From Sulfurimonas sp. CG01_land_8_20_14_3_00_36_23 (GTDB taxonomy: Bacteria > Campylobacterota > Campylobacteria > Campylobacterales > Sulfurimonadaceae), in contig PETN01000073.1 of the NCBI GenBank assembly GCA_002781365.1, forward strand, positions 1-64,000: a DNA stretch of 64,000 nucleotides, read 5' to 3'. The notes below the pieces were generated by a model. That model had not been told where the DNA came from, did not search any database, and saw only the letters and a list, made by a program, of their open reading frames with translations. The position numbers and the translations under genes were made by a program. Positions 20,195 to 30,687 of this stretch are shown here, in pieces; positions within the stretch are counted from its first letter, which is position 1; the number at the start of each line of letters is the position of its first letter.

Positions 20195-21931
20195 TTGAAA
20201 ACATTAGTTGATTTTTTACAGACAAACGAGATTGAAAAATCTCAAATATTTTTACATTTAAAGTGCAGTAATGCTGAGGCACTTAAGCTTCAGTACTTAG
20301 CGAAAAAGTATATGCAGGGTCAGGACGATGTTCTTGTGTTAGACCTTTTGCAAGACCTTCATGAGGGTGATAACTATGAGTATCTTGACCACTTACAAGA
20401 GGTTAAAATCCTCTTAGAACTTGGCTGGCTTCATCAACAAAGTTTTACTCCTATGAAAATCTCTGAAGTCACTCCACTAGAACTTTTAAATACAGCCGTT
20501 GGACTCTCTCCCTCGTTCTTAAAACTTTTACAAGATGGTACACTTGAATCTGACTTGCCTGAAATCAAGCCTTATGCTGACCACTTGGAGTACCTTCAAG
20601 ACCAGTTTTTCAGAATAGAGCTTTATCAAAAAATGAGCAGTATTCGTCAAAATGTGCATGAACACTCTTTAGGCATTGACAGAATCCAACACAAGCTTAA
20701 ACTACTTGAACAACGTATAGAAGAGAGAGTAAAACAGACTGCCGAAAATCTTGTTTTAGATAAATTTTTTAAACAGAAGAAGTTAAATAATTACGAGCAG
20801 GTTATTTTCATCGCTCTTCTTCGCGAAGAGTATAGTGCAACCGATGCAACTTTGCGAGAGATGAACACGCTGATAGATTTAATCTCATTTGATGAGTATG
20901 AGCGAATTAAAAACCGCTCACTTTTAGAAGAGGGTTCTAACTTAGTTGGAGATGGCATCATCGATTATGAAGAGATGTTAAACCCTTTTGGTGGAATTTC
21001 TCGTGCTTTTTACATCGTTGATGAGGTTCTTCAAGGGATTATCCATCCACAAAAAAGTAAAAAAGTAACACGATTAAAACTCAATGCACTTGTCCAAGAG
21101 CAAGATATTTTTGAACTTGTTGATAGTGAAACATCGCTTGAAGATGTCATCCTGAACAAAAAAACAGAAGAGACCCTCGAAAACCTTATGCGCCAAGTCG
21201 ATAAAGAGGTTATCAACCGCCTTGTAAAATGGGGTGTTAAAGATAAAAAGAGTGGAATTGACGCGCGAATCATTTTTTATGGTGCGGCTGGAACAGGGAA
21301 GACGATGACAGCCTACTCTCTTGCAAAATCACTCAAACGACAAGTTTTAGCTTTTGATTGTTCTAAGATTTTGTCTATGTATGTGGGTGAGAGTGAAAAA
21401 AATGTGCGTAAGATTTTTGACACCTTTTATGATTTATGTGAAAAAACAAAAACAGAGCCAATCCTGCTTTTAAATGAAGCAGACCAGTTTTTGAGTTCGC
21501 GTTCAAGTGGCATAAGTTCAAGTGCCGACCAGATGCATAACCAGATGCAAAACATCTTTTTAGAGCAGATTGAAAACTTTAGAGGTATGCTTATCGCGAC
21601 AACGAATCTGTTGGAAAATATCGATAAAGCCTTCTCAAGAAGATTTAACTATAAGATAGAGTTCAAAAGACCTGATGAAGCGCAAAGAGTGGAACTTTGG
21701 AAAAAAATGCTCCCTCTTGATGCTCCCTATGAGAAAGATTTTGATCCACTGCCTTTGTCAAAGTATGCACTTACAGGCGGGCAAATCAATCTCATTGTAA
21801 AAAATACAGCCTACAAAGTTGCAGTTCGTGAGAACCCACTCTTTACACAAGAAGACTTCATCCAAGAGATTCAAAGAGAAAAAGATGCAAACTTTGATAG
21901 TGAAAAATCTGTGGGATTTATTAACAAATAA
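20195..21931 (+). CDS. AAA-family ATPase
   Basis: IIFYGAAGTGKTMTAYSLAKSL, EPILLLNEADQFL, TTNLLENIDKAFSRRFNYKIEF. Confidence 0.85.
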   Translation: MKTLVDFLQTNEIEKSQIFLHLKCSNAEALKLQYLAKKYMQGQDDVLVLDLLQDLHEGDNYEYLDHLQEVKILLELGWLHQQSFTPMKISEVTPLELLNTAVGLSPSFLKLLQDGTLESDLPEIKPYADHLEYLQDQFFRIELYQKMSSIRQNVHEHSLGIDRIQHKLKLLEQRIEERVKQTAENLVLDKFFKQKKLNNYEQVIFIALLREEYSATDATLREMNTLIDLISFDEYERIKNRSLLEEGSNLVGDGIIDYEEMLNPFGGISRAFYIVDEVLQGIIHPQKSKKVTRLKLNALVQEQDIFELVDSETSLEDVILNKKTEETLENLMRQVDKEVINRLVKWGVKDKKSGIDARIIFYGAAGTGKTMTAYSLAKSLKRQVLAFDCSKILSMYVGESEKNVRKIFDTFYDLCEKTKTEPILLLNEADQFLSSRSSGISSSADQMHNQMQNIFLEQIENFRGMLIATTNLLENIDKAFSRRFNYKIEFKRPDEAQRVELWKKMLPLDAPYEKDFDPLPLSKYALTGGQINLIVKNTAYKVAVRENPLFTQEDFIQEIQREKDANFDSEKSVGFINK

Positions 21932-21983
21932 ATCTCAGAGTCTCTTCTATCACAGTCCAAACAACTGCTACGCTAATCTACTA

Positions 21984-22023
21984 ATTCCACATGCCAAGAT
22001 TTCCACATTTGGCATGTGGAAAT
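21984..22023. repeat. inverted pair: ATTCCACATGCCA (21984-21996) and TGGCATGTGGAAAT (22010-22023)
   Basis: Direct reading; downstream of the AAA ATPase gene; an extra ATTTCCACAT at 21999-22008 makes a 10-bp hairpin. Confidence 0.95.
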
Positions 22024-22144
22024 ATCACAGCATAATCCAAACATACAATCCAATGCATTCCCAGAGTGCTTAAAAAATATTCGTTTTATTTATAAATGTT
22101 GATAAATTAAGATAGAATAATAAAAAAAATTTGAGGAAGAAAAT

Positions 22145-23071
22145 ATGGCAGGAAAATTTAGACTTGTAACAAGAAGTGATATGGATGGTTTGGTATGTGC
22201 GGTTATACTAAAACAACTAGATATGATTGATGAAATCACCTTTGTTCACCCTAAAGATATGCAAGATGGCATTATTGAGATTACTTCAAATGACATCATT
22301 ACAAATTTACCTTACTCTGAAAATGCACACATCGTCTTTGACCATCACGAGAGTGAGGCTATGAGAAATGGTAAGGCTGATAACTATTTTATTGACCCAA
22401 AAGCGCCAAGTGCTGCTAGAATCGTCTACGAATACTACGGCGGGGCAGAAAAACTGCCAGCAGTTTCTCCTGATATGATGTTAGCTGTGGACAAAGCGGA
22501 TGCTGCTCAATTTAGCATAGAAGATATTTTAAATCCTAAAGGGTGGGAGCTTTTAAGCTTTTTGATGGATTCTAGAACAGGTCTTGGAAGATTTCGAGAG
22601 TTCACTGTATCGAACTATCAACTTATGATGAATCTTATTGACTACTGTATCAACCATACGATTGACGAAATCATGCAACTTCCAGATGTAGTGGAGAGAG
22701 TAGAGCTTTTTAACAAATATGCAGAGGATTTTAAAGAGCAACTTCAAAGATGCTCAAAGGTTTATGACAACCTAATTGTACTTGATTTAAGAGATGAAGA
22801 AATCATCTACCCAGGGAATCGTTTTATGATTTACGCACTTAATCCAGAAACAAATATCTCCATCCACGTACTCTGGGGCTTTAAAAACCAAAACACAGTA
22901 TTTGCAACTGGAAAATCTATAGTCAATAGAACTTCAAAAACAAACATTGGCGAGTTAATGCTCAAAAATGGCGGTGGCGGACACTCTGCTGCGGGAACTT
23001 GTCAAATAGACAATGACAAAGCAGAAGATATTTTAAAAGAGCTTATCGAAGCTATTACGAACGACGGTTAA
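22145..23071 (+). CDS. DHH-family phosphoesterase
   Basis: RSDMDGLVCAVI, VFDHHESEA, GGGGHSAAGTCQ. Confidence 0.88.
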   Translation: MAGKFRLVTRSDMDGLVCAVILKQLDMIDEITFVHPKDMQDGIIEITSNDIITNLPYSENAHIVFDHHESEAMRNGKADNYFIDPKAPSAARIVYEYYGGAEKLPAVSPDMMLAVDKADAAQFSIEDILNPKGWELLSFLMDSRTGLGRFREFTVSNYQLMMNLIDYCINHTIDEIMQLPDVVERVELFNKYAEDFKEQLQRCSKVYDNLIVLDLRDEEIIYPGNRFMIYALNPETNISIHVLWGFKNQNTVFATGKSIVNRTSKTNIGELMLKNGGGGHSAAGTCQIDNDKAEDILKELIEAITNDG

Positions 23072-23201
23072 TCCAAACTTGAGGGAGCGTTCAGGCTTCC
23101 CTCTAAAGAAGAACAATGTAACACAACAGTAACCATCTAGTAACCCCTTTGTAACATGTTTTATGCAAAATTACAGCATTAATTGTTTGCAAAAGGAACT
23201 A

Positions 23202-23381
23202 TGGATGCAAAATTTTTCTACAAAATTGACTACTCACCTCTTTAAAAAATATAATGTTAAAGCTATCGATGCTCAGTTAATCATAGAAGATGAATGGGAT
23301 TATATTGAAGAAGAGTATTATAACAATTCGACTGTTGAGTCTGTTGCTAAAGATTTGATTGCTATGTATATGGTTGCATAA
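23202..23381 (+). CDS. hypothetical small protein
   Basis: Short ORF immediately upstream of acyltransferase; ORF track start 23163, likely start 23202. Confidence 0.5.
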   Translation, partial: WMQNFSTKLTTHLFKKYNVKAIDAQLIIEDEWDYIEEEYYNNSTVESVAKDLIAMYMVA

Positions 23382-23383
23382 TC

Positions 23384-25099
23384 ATGGCTATCTCAATTGA
23401 AACATATTTCCAGCACAATTATCCCTCGTTTGAGAGGTTGCCACAAATCGTTCGAGATGGGCTCCTCACACTCTTTAAAAAACTTTCTCACGAAGATGAG
23501 ATAAATCTTTTTTTACAAAAAAATAAGCATGCTACAGCCTTTGATTTTATAGAAGCGATTTTAGAATACTTCAATATAGATATAAACATAAACAAAAATC
23601 AACTCGCAAGAATTCCTGCTTATGGAAGAGTTGTTATTATCGCAAATCACCCTTTAGGCGCATTAGATGCACTTGCACTGCTTAATGTTGTAAAGGATGT
23701 CAGAAAAGATGTCAAGATAGTTGCCTCTAACTTTTTGAGTGAATTTGAGAATATCAAAGATGTACTCATCCCTATAGAAAATGTAAGAAACAAGATGGAA
23801 AGAGCTTCTGTGGAAGCTATCTATGATGCGCTTAAAAAAGAGCAAGCTGTTATCATTTTTCCTTCAGGTGAAGTGAGCCGTGCGCGTCCAAGTGGCATAC
23901 AAGATACAAAATGGCAAAAAGGATTTTTAAGAGTAGCTTCTAAAATGCAAGCGCCTATTCTTCCTATCCATATTGATGCAAAAAATTCAAAGAGTTTTTA
24001 CTTCCTCTCTATGCTTAACAAATCTTTAGCGACTGCGACAATTCCACATGAGATGTTTAAATACAGAGATAAGAATATATCTTTTAATATTGGAAAATCT
24101 ATTCCTTATGAGAGTTACAACTTGCCTTCCTTGCCAAGTATGGATGTGGTAAAACTTCTGCGTAAACACTTCTATCTCTTTGCAAAAAAGAATAAGTCCA
24201 TTTTTAAAACACACAATGCAATCTCTCTGCCTGAAAACAGACAAGAGCTTAAACACGAACTCCAAAATGCACAAGCGCTTGGAGAGACAAAAGATGGCAA
24301 AAAAATTTATCTCTACTCCAACGAAGAGGAGAATGTTATCTTAAAAGAGATAGGTCGATTACGAGAGATTAGCTTTCGACAAGTCAAAGAGGGGAGTGGA
24401 AAAAAGCGTGATTTAGATGAGTTTGATTACTCTTATGAGCATATTATTCTTTGGGATGATAAAGATTTAGAGATAGTCGGTTCCTACCGTATAGTTAAAG
24501 CAAAAGAGATTATAGAAGTATTTGAAGTGGAAGGACTTTACACAGCAACTCTTTTTGATTACAAAGAGGGATTTTCAAAATATTTCAATGAAGGCATCGA
24601 GCTAGGTCGTAGTTTTGTTCAGCCAAAATATTGGAACTCAAGAGCACTCGATTATCTTTGGCAGGGAATAGGGGCTTATGTAAAAGCTAATCCTGATATT
24701 CGTTATCTCTTTGGACCTGTAAGTATCTCACGTTCTTATGATGACAATGCCGTCTCTCTGCTCGTCTATTTTTACATGAACTATTTTGGTGCAAAAAGCA
24801 GAGATGTTCTCCACCGTGATAGTTATATTATCACAGATGAAAATAGGAGTAAATTTGAAACATTGTTTGTACATAATGATTTTGAAGAAGACCTTCTTAC
24901 GCTCAAAAGTGAACTTCAACTCGGTGGATATGCAATACCAACACTCTATAAACAGTATAGTGATTTATGCGAAGAGGATGGAGTGGAGTTTATGGATTTT
25001 GGAATAGATAAAGAGTTTGATAACTGCGTGGATGGTTTCATAGTAGTGGATGTGCAAAAACTAAAACCCATTAAAAGAAAGCGCTATTTTGAAGCTTAA
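23384..25099 (+). CDS. fused PlsC-like acyltransferase plus GNAT/OlsB-like N-acyltransferase (OlsF-type candidate ornithine-lipid synthase)
   Basis: NHPLGALDALAL (NHxxxxD) and FPSGEVSRARP in N-half; second half with IVGSYRIVKAKEI...LELGRSFVQPKYWNSRALDYLWQGIGAYV typical of OlsB-type GNAT. Confidence 0.75.
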   Translation: MAISIETYFQHNYPSFERLPQIVRDGLLTLFKKLSHEDEINLFLQKNKHATAFDFIEAILEYFNIDININKNQLARIPAYGRVVIIANHPLGALDALALLNVVKDVRKDVKIVASNFLSEFENIKDVLIPIENVRNKMERASVEAIYDALKKEQAVIIFPSGEVSRARPSGIQDTKWQKGFLRVASKMQAPILPIHIDAKNSKSFYFLSMLNKSLATATIPHEMFKYRDKNISFNIGKSIPYESYNLPSLPSMDVVKLLRKHFYLFAKKNKSIFKTHNAISLPENRQELKHELQNAQALGETKDGKKIYLYSNEEENVILKEIGRLREISFRQVKEGSGKKRDLDEFDYSYEHIILWDDKDLEIVGSYRIVKAKEIIEVFEVEGLYTATLFDYKEGFSKYFNEGIELGRSFVQPKYWNSRALDYLWQGIGAYVKANPDIRYLFGPVSISRSYDDNAVSLLVYFYMNYFGAKSRDVLHRDSYIITDENRSKFETLFVHNDFEEDLLTLKSELQLGGYAIPTLYKQYSDLCEEDGVEFMDFGIDKEFDNCVDGFIVVDVQKLKPIKRKRYFEA

Positions 25100-25191
25100 T
25101 TACTTAAAAATAAAATAAGATAGAATAGAGCTATAAAATATAGTTATAAAACTTCAATTCAAATATTGTTAATTACAAATCTACACACCAC

Positions 25192-25204
25192 TTTCCACAT
25201 GCCA
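25192..25204 (-). repeat. dispersed motif TTTCCACATGCCA
   Basis: Direct reading; intergenic upstream of nuoA. Confidence 0.95.
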
Positions 25205-25406
25205 AATCTAATGTTGCGATTAGTAACATTGGCATAGAGTTCCGCCCTCTCTTTCTTTTGTTTAATACTCTTTTTGTTATAGTGCATCAACTGTTTTTTT
25301 CAATAAATACTTGATGAAATCGTAGTGTTTTTGAGAGTATTATAAAACAAATTATCCATAGAACTATATTTTCAGGGATGTAGTTTTAAATATAAAGGTA
25401 GGTTAT

Positions 25407-25796
25407 ATGGAGCATATTGCTACAGCAAATCCGTATTTTGGGGTTTTTGTACTTTTCGTTATAACATTTGGTGCTTTTACAGCGACAACGATAATCGCAC
25501 GTTTAGCGAGTCGTGCGTTAGCTGCAAAAGATGCTGAAAAGATTAAACTTTCAGTTTATGAGTGTGGTCCAGAGATCACGAAGCAACCCAATAGAATTTC
25601 ACCACAATTTTACTTGTTTGCATTACTTTTTCTACTTTTTGATGTTGAAATTGTATTTATGTTTCCGTGGGCAGTAGATTTTAAACTGCTTGGTTGGTTC
25701 GGCTTCGCAGAGATGATTATGTTTATTCTCTTGCTGGCAATAGGTTTTGTATATGCATGGAAAAAAGGAGCGCTTGAATGGCACAACATAAAGTAA
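25407..25796 (+). CDS. nuoA: NADH-quinone oxidoreductase subunit A
   Basis: [30 protein letters not shown]. Confidence 0.95.
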   Translation: MEHIATANPYFGVFVLFVITFGAFTATTIIARLASRALAAKDAEKIKLSVYECGPEITKQPNRISPQFYLFALLFLLFDVEIVFMFPWAVDFKLLGWFGFAEMIMFILLLAIGFVYAWKKGALEWHNIK

Positions 25797-26287
25797 ATTA
25801 TACACAAGACGGCGGTTTGCCGGTTGCACTTACGAGTATTGACAAAGTAGTAAACTGGGGACGTTCAAACTCTCTTTGGGCACTTACTTACGGTTTAGCT
25901 TGTTGTGGTATTGAGATGATGGCATCTGGTGCTTCAAGATATGACTTTGACCGTTTTGGAACAATCTTCCGCGCATCTCCTCGTCAGGCAGATGTTATGA
26001 TAGTTGCAGGTACGCTTACTAAGAAACATGCTGAGTTCATCAAAAGACTTTACGATCAGATGACTGAGCCTCGTTGGGTTATCTCAATGGGTTCATGTGC
26101 AAATACAGGTGGTATGTTTAACACTTATGCAACGGTTCAAGGAGCGGATAGAATCATTCCTGTTGATTTATATCTTCCTGGTTGTGCACCACGTCCTGAA
26201 ACACTTCAATACGGCGTAATGTTGCTACAGAAAAAAATCCGTGCAAATAAAGCTGGAAATGCACAAAAACCAAAGAGGTTAATGTAA
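25778..26287 (+). CDS. nuoB: NADH-quinone oxidoreductase subunit B
   Basis: [43 protein letters not shown]. Confidence 0.97.
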   Translation: MAQHKVNYTQDGGLPVALTSIDKVVNWGRSNSLWALTYGLACCGIEMMASGASRYDFDRFGTIFRASPRQADVMIVAGTLTKKHAEFIKRLYDQMTEPRWVISMGSCANTGGMFNTYATVQGADRIIPVDLYLPGCAPRPETLQYGVMLLQKKIRANKAGNAQKPKRLM

Positions 26288-27093
26288 TGAGAGAGTACAC
26301 ATCTAAAGAGAATGTTCAAGCAAAAGCATACTATACAGATAGATACTATGTTGCTCCACAAGTACCTAAGCATGATGTTGCAACAGATGCAGTTTTTGCG
26401 AAAGATTTAGAGGCGATTAAGAGTAAATTTGAAGTAAGTGATGCATATATCCAAGCTGGACAGATGATTGTTTATATCCAGGCAAGTGACAACTATGCTG
26501 TTTTAGAACTTATGAGAGATACTCTAGAGTATACACAACTCTCAGAGCTAAGTGCTATTGATTGGTTAGCTAAAGATAACACTTTTGAGGTCTTTTACCA
26601 AATGCTTAGTATGAATAAAAGAAAAAGAGTTCGTATCAAGTGTGTTCTTCAAAATGGACAAGCTATAAATTCTGTTGAGAAACTTTTCCGTAGTGCAGAC
26701 TGGTCTGAGAGAGAGATGTATGACATGTTCGGGATTATTGCAAACGGACACCCATTTATGAAAAGAATCCTAATGCCTTACGATTGGCAAGGGCATCCAC
26801 TTCTTAAAACTTACCCACTTCAAGGGGATGAGTTCGCTGCTTGGTATGAAGTAGATAAGATTTTCGGAAAAGAGGCAAGAGATGTTATCGGGCCTGAATT
26901 ACGTGATACAGCAAGAGTAGATAGATACGATTCAGAGAGATTCGCTCGTTTAGGATATGAAGTCTCAAAAGGCACGGAAATAACAGGTAATGAACCTAAA
27001 AATGAACAAAGCTACCAAGAAGAGGGTGGCGTGTTCTTGATTAAAAAATTTGATAAAAAGTCATCAGTAGTTATTGATGACCCTCAAAGATAG
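26287..27093 (+). CDS. nuoC: NADH-quinone oxidoreductase subunit C
   Basis: ADWSEREMYDMFGIIANGHPFMKRILMPYDWQGHPLLKTYP. Confidence 0.95.
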   Translation: MREYTSKENVQAKAYYTDRYYVAPQVPKHDVATDAVFAKDLEAIKSKFEVSDAYIQAGQMIVYIQASDNYAVLELMRDTLEYTQLSELSAIDWLAKDNTFEVFYQMLSMNKRKRVRIKCVLQNGQAINSVEKLFRSADWSEREMYDMFGIIANGHPFMKRILMPYDWQGHPLLKTYPLQGDEFAAWYEVDKIFGKEARDVIGPELRDTARVDRYDSERFARLGYEVSKGTEITGNEPKNEQSYQEEGGVFLIKKFDKKSSVVIDDPQR

Positions 27094-27105
27094 GGTGGCG
27101 AAAAT

Positions 27106-28347
27106 ATGGCACAAGTAAAAAATAGATTATCACCGTTTTTTGAAAATATAACTTTTGATAGAGAAGACAATGAACTCGTCCTGAACTTTGGTCCTCAACA
27201 TCCATCTGCTCACGGACAACTTCGTTTGATGCTTCACCTTCAACAAGAACAAATTATAAAAGCACATCCTGATGTAGGATACCTTCACCGTGGTATGGAG
27301 AAGATGGCTGAGAACATGATATACAATGAGTTCATGCCTACAACAGACCGTATGGATTATATTGCTTCTTCTTCAAATAACTATGGTTTTGCATTAAGCG
27401 TTGAAAAACTTATCGGTTTAGAAGTTCCTCGTCGTGCAAAAGTTATTCGTATGATGCTTTTAGAGATTAACCGTTTAATGTCTCACCTATTCTGGCTAGC
27501 AACTACAGCACTAGATATTGGTGCAATGACAGTTTTCCTTTTTGCGTTCCGTGAGAGAGAGTATCTTATGGATATTATCGAGGGATATTGTGGAGCTAGA
27601 CTTACACATGCAGCAATTAGAATTGGTGGTGTTCCTTTAGATATTCAAGATAGCTTTATTGAGCAACTAAGAACATTCTTAGATAAACTTCCAGCGAATA
27701 TTAAAGATTATGAAGATTTACTTGATACGAACCGTATCTGGTTAATGAGAATGGAAGAAGTTGGTACTATTTCTAAAGAGATGGCACTTTCATGGGGTTG
27801 TACAGGTCCAATGCTTCGAGCTTCAGGTGTTGCTTGGGATATTCGTAAAGAGGAGCCTTATGAGTTATACGATGAAGTAGAGTTCAATGTTCCTTACTCT
27901 GATAAGGGTGATAACTTTGCACGTTACCGTATCTACATGGAAGAGATGAGAGAATCTGCAAAAATTCTTTATCAAACAATTGCTATGTATGAAGAGTGTG
28001 TAAAGAAAAATGAGACTGAATTAATGGCGCATGCACCTAAATATATCTCTGCTCCTAAGCTTGATATTATGACGCAAAACTACTCTTTGATGCAACATTT
28101 TGTTCTCGTAACACAAGGGATGAGACCTCCTGTTGGAGAGGTGTATGTAGCAACTGAATCACCAAAAGGTGAACTTGGTTTCTTCATCAACTCTCAAGGT
28201 GGACCATACCCATACAGACTTAAACTTCGTGCTCCATCATTCTGGCACACAGGAATTTTAACTGACCTTTTACCAGGTCACTATATTCCAGATGTTGTTT
28301 CTATTATAGGAACTACAAACATCGTATTTGGTGAGGTTGATAGATGA
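27106..28347 (+). CDS. nuoD: NADH-quinone oxidoreductase subunit D
   Basis: [35 protein letters not shown]-term [12 protein letters not shown]. Confidence 0.97.
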   Translation: MAQVKNRLSPFFENITFDREDNELVLNFGPQHPSAHGQLRLMLHLQQEQIIKAHPDVGYLHRGMEKMAENMIYNEFMPTTDRMDYIASSSNNYGFALSVEKLIGLEVPRRAKVIRMMLLEINRLMSHLFWLATTALDIGAMTVFLFAFREREYLMDIIEGYCGARLTHAAIRIGGVPLDIQDSFIEQLRTFLDKLPANIKDYEDLLDTNRIWLMRMEEVGTISKEMALSWGCTGPMLRASGVAWDIRKEEPYELYDEVEFNVPYSDKGDNFARYRIYMEEMRESAKILYQTIAMYEECVKKNETELMAHAPKYISAPKLDIMTQNYSLMQHFVLVTQGMRPPVGEVYVATESPKGELGFFINSQGGPYPYRLKLRAPSFWHTGILTDLLPGHYIPDVVSIIGTTNIVFGEVDR

Positions 28348-28448
28348 TGAGCGTAAGAAAAAGCAAACTGCTTTGTTTTTTTAGCGAAGAAAGCAGAAGT
28401 GATGTGCGTAGCACCACTGTAGCTCAATTGGTTAACGGAGTTAAGTAA
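28344..28448 (+). CDS. possible 34-aa microprotein between nuoD and the nuoE-like gene
   Basis: ATG at 28344 overlaps the nuoD stop and TAA overlaps the next ATG (TAATG); [34 protein letters not shown]. Confidence 0.4.
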   Translation: MMSVRKSKLLCFFSEESRSDVRSTTVAQLVNGVK

Positions 28449-28669
28449 TGAAAAGATATGATTTAAGACATTTAAAAAAACAATTTGAGCCAAGAATGAA
28501 AGAAATTTTGGATTCTCATAAAGCAGGCGAAGTTGCAATATTTTTATTTGAAGTAGGTGATTTTACACCTATTCAAAGATCAGCTGACTTAGTAAAAGAG
28601 TGTGGATATGAGTTAATGAACTCTCTAAAATTTAACGAAGTCGATTGGACTATCGTTTGCAAAAAGTAA
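28448..28669 (+). CDS. Campylobacterota-type NuoE-position small subunit
   Basis: KRYDLRHLKKQFEPRMKEIL...AGEVAIFLFEVGDF; sits at the nuoE position but has no [2Fe-2S] cysteines. Confidence 0.75.
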   Translation: MKRYDLRHLKKQFEPRMKEILDSHKAGEVAIFLFEVGDFTPIQRSADLVKECGYELMNSLKFNEVDWTIVCKK

Positions 28670-28679
28670 GAATTGAGTT

Positions 28680-30674
28680 TTGAGTAAAGTTTATTTTTCT
28701 ACTTGGAATGGGGAGCTTATAAATAATGTAGGCAAACCAGAAGAAGAGTGGGAAGAATCAGCATATAATCTCCCTGCGCAATATGATAGCCATCGTGAGT
28801 CGAAAGCCTTTATCGGTTGGGATGGTGTTTCATTATTTAACGCAGATGTAGATGTAATACGCCTAGCTATGGAATATGCTGCTCAGTACCAAGAGTATTC
28901 TGAGGCATGTGGAAGATGTGCACCTGGAAGATGGGGTGGCAGAATCCTCTATGATCAGCTTGATAAAATAGCGCGTGGCGAAGGAAATATAGCTGATTTA
29001 GACCACTTGAGAGAGATTGGTAAAAGTATGCAACTAACTTCTAAATGTGAGATAGGTAAAACAGTTCCAAATCCTATAATTGATTTAATGAATCACTTTG
29101 AGGATGAGTTCTTAGATTGTATTAACAATCAAAAACCATCGAAACATTATAATGAGAGTGTTGGATATATAGCTAAAATAACTGCACCTTGTACAGATGC
29201 ATGTCCTGCACACGTAGATATACCTGCCTATATTGAAGGTGTAAGAGATTTAAAACTTGAGGACTCTTTAAAAGCAACACGCCAAACTATGCCACTTGCA
29301 CATGTTTGTGGTCGTGTTTGTCCTCATCCATGTGAAGATGCGTGTAGAAGAACGAACCTTGATGCGCCTATCGCTATTATGGAGTTAAAGCGTATCGGTT
29401 CTGATTATGAAACAGATCATGGTTTTGGTTTTTTTCATCCAATGAAAAAGGCAAAAAGCATAGGTAAAAAAGTGGCTGTTATCGGTGCTGGACCTGCTGG
29501 TCTTACAACTGCTTATTACCTTGCTGCAGATGGTGTTGAAGTAGATGTTTATGAAGAACTTCCTGTTCTTGGTGGTGAAGTTGCAGTGGGTGTTCCTGAG
29601 TATAGAATGCCAATTGATAAGTACAATCAAGATATAGAGTGTGTTCGTGATATGGGCGTAAACTTTATCACCAACTCAAAAATAAATGCAGATGATATGC
29701 GAAGATTTGAGACAGAGTATGATGCGACTATGGTTGCAACTGGAACACGTATCTCTAAAAAAATCCGTTGTGACAACGAAAGACCAGAGATAGAGGGTTA
29801 TTGGTCAGCGATAGAGATGCTTGACCAAATCAATCTTTGGGAAAAATATGGCATCGGAAAGAGAGTTGATTTAACAGGTAAAACGCTTGTCTGTGTCGGT
29901 GGTGGATTTACTTCTATGGACGTTGTAAGATGTGCTATCCGTGCGAATGCTAAAAAAGTCTATATGATTTATCGTAGAGATGAGAAAACCATTATTGGAA
30001 ATACAACTTACGATGAGTATCATGAAGCAGTGGAAGAGGGTGTTGAATTTCTTTTCCACTCTGCCGTTGATAAGATGATTGATGAAGGAGATGTTTTAAA
30101 ATCTCTTTTAGTGGATAAATATGAACTTGTGCCAGATCCAGATGGTGGGCGTCCTCAACTTCTGAAAATTGAAGGAGAGTCATATATGATTGAGACTGAT
30201 TATTTAATTCCTGCTGTTTCACAGGATGCGGATTTGAGTCTTTTGCCTCCTGAGTGGTCGATTGAGATGACATCATGGGCAACGATAAAAACAAATGGTA
30301 AAGATTATATGACATCACGAAAAGGTATCTTTGCTTCAGGGGATTGTGAATATGGTCCAATGACGATTGTGAATGCAGTCGGGCAGGCGAAGCGTGCCGC
30401 TTCTGTTATGACAAGATACCTGCAAACAGGTGAAATAAGCTTAAGTGATGATGAGATTATGGAAGACCATCTTCGTAAGCTTCGTGTCTATGATAAAAAA
30501 GAGAAAGTGAGCGGATGGTTACCTGGTGTGCCACGTGCAAAAAGTGCCGTACTGAGTGTAGATGAACGAAAATATAATAACAAAGAGGTTAATTTTGGTT
30601 TTTCACAAGAAGAGGCTATCTCAGAGGCTGAGCGTTGTATGCGATGTTATTATATCGCTATGATAGCAACGTGA
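28680..30674 (+). CDS. non-canonical NuoF-position protein: short NuoF C-terminal Fe-S domain fused to GltD-like FAD/NAD oxidoreductase
   Basis: N-term CGRCAPGRWGG (NuoF-like cluster) then GltD-like APCTDACPAHVDIPAYI, VAVIGAGPAGLTTAYYLA, VCVGGGFTSMDVVRCAIR; no NuoF FMN/NADH domain seen. Confidence 0.85.
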   Translation: MSKVYFSTWNGELINNVGKPEEEWEESAYNLPAQYDSHRESKAFIGWDGVSLFNADVDVIRLAMEYAAQYQEYSEACGRCAPGRWGGRILYDQLDKIARGEGNIADLDHLREIGKSMQLTSKCEIGKTVPNPIIDLMNHFEDEFLDCINNQKPSKHYNESVGYIAKITAPCTDACPAHVDIPAYIEGVRDLKLEDSLKATRQTMPLAHVCGRVCPHPCEDACRRTNLDAPIAIMELKRIGSDYETDHGFGFFHPMKKAKSIGKKVAVIGAGPAGLTTAYYLAADGVEVDVYEELPVLGGEVAVGVPEYRMPIDKYNQDIECVRDMGVNFITNSKINADDMRRFETEYDATMVATGTRISKKIRCDNERPEIEGYWSAIEMLDQINLWEKYGIGKRVDLTGKTLVCVGGGFTSMDVVRCAIRANAKKVYMIYRRDEKTIIGNTTYDEYHEAVEEGVEFLFHSAVDKMIDEGDVLKSLLVDKYELVPDPDGGRPQLLKIEGESYMIETDYLIPAVSQDADLSLLPPEWSIEMTSWATIKTNGKDYMTSRKGIFASGDCEYGPMTIVNAVGQAKRAASVMTRYLQTGEISLSDDEIMEDHLRKLRVYDKKEKVSGWLPGVPRAKSAVLSVDERKYNNKEVNFGFSQEEAISEAERCMRCYYIAMIAT

Positions 30675-30687
30675 GAGGGTGCAATGA

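Noticed and set aside
23081-23103. GAGGGA...TCCCTC inverted repeat after the DHH gene
   Set aside because: Likely an ordinary terminator-type hairpin; no T-run and nothing unusual.
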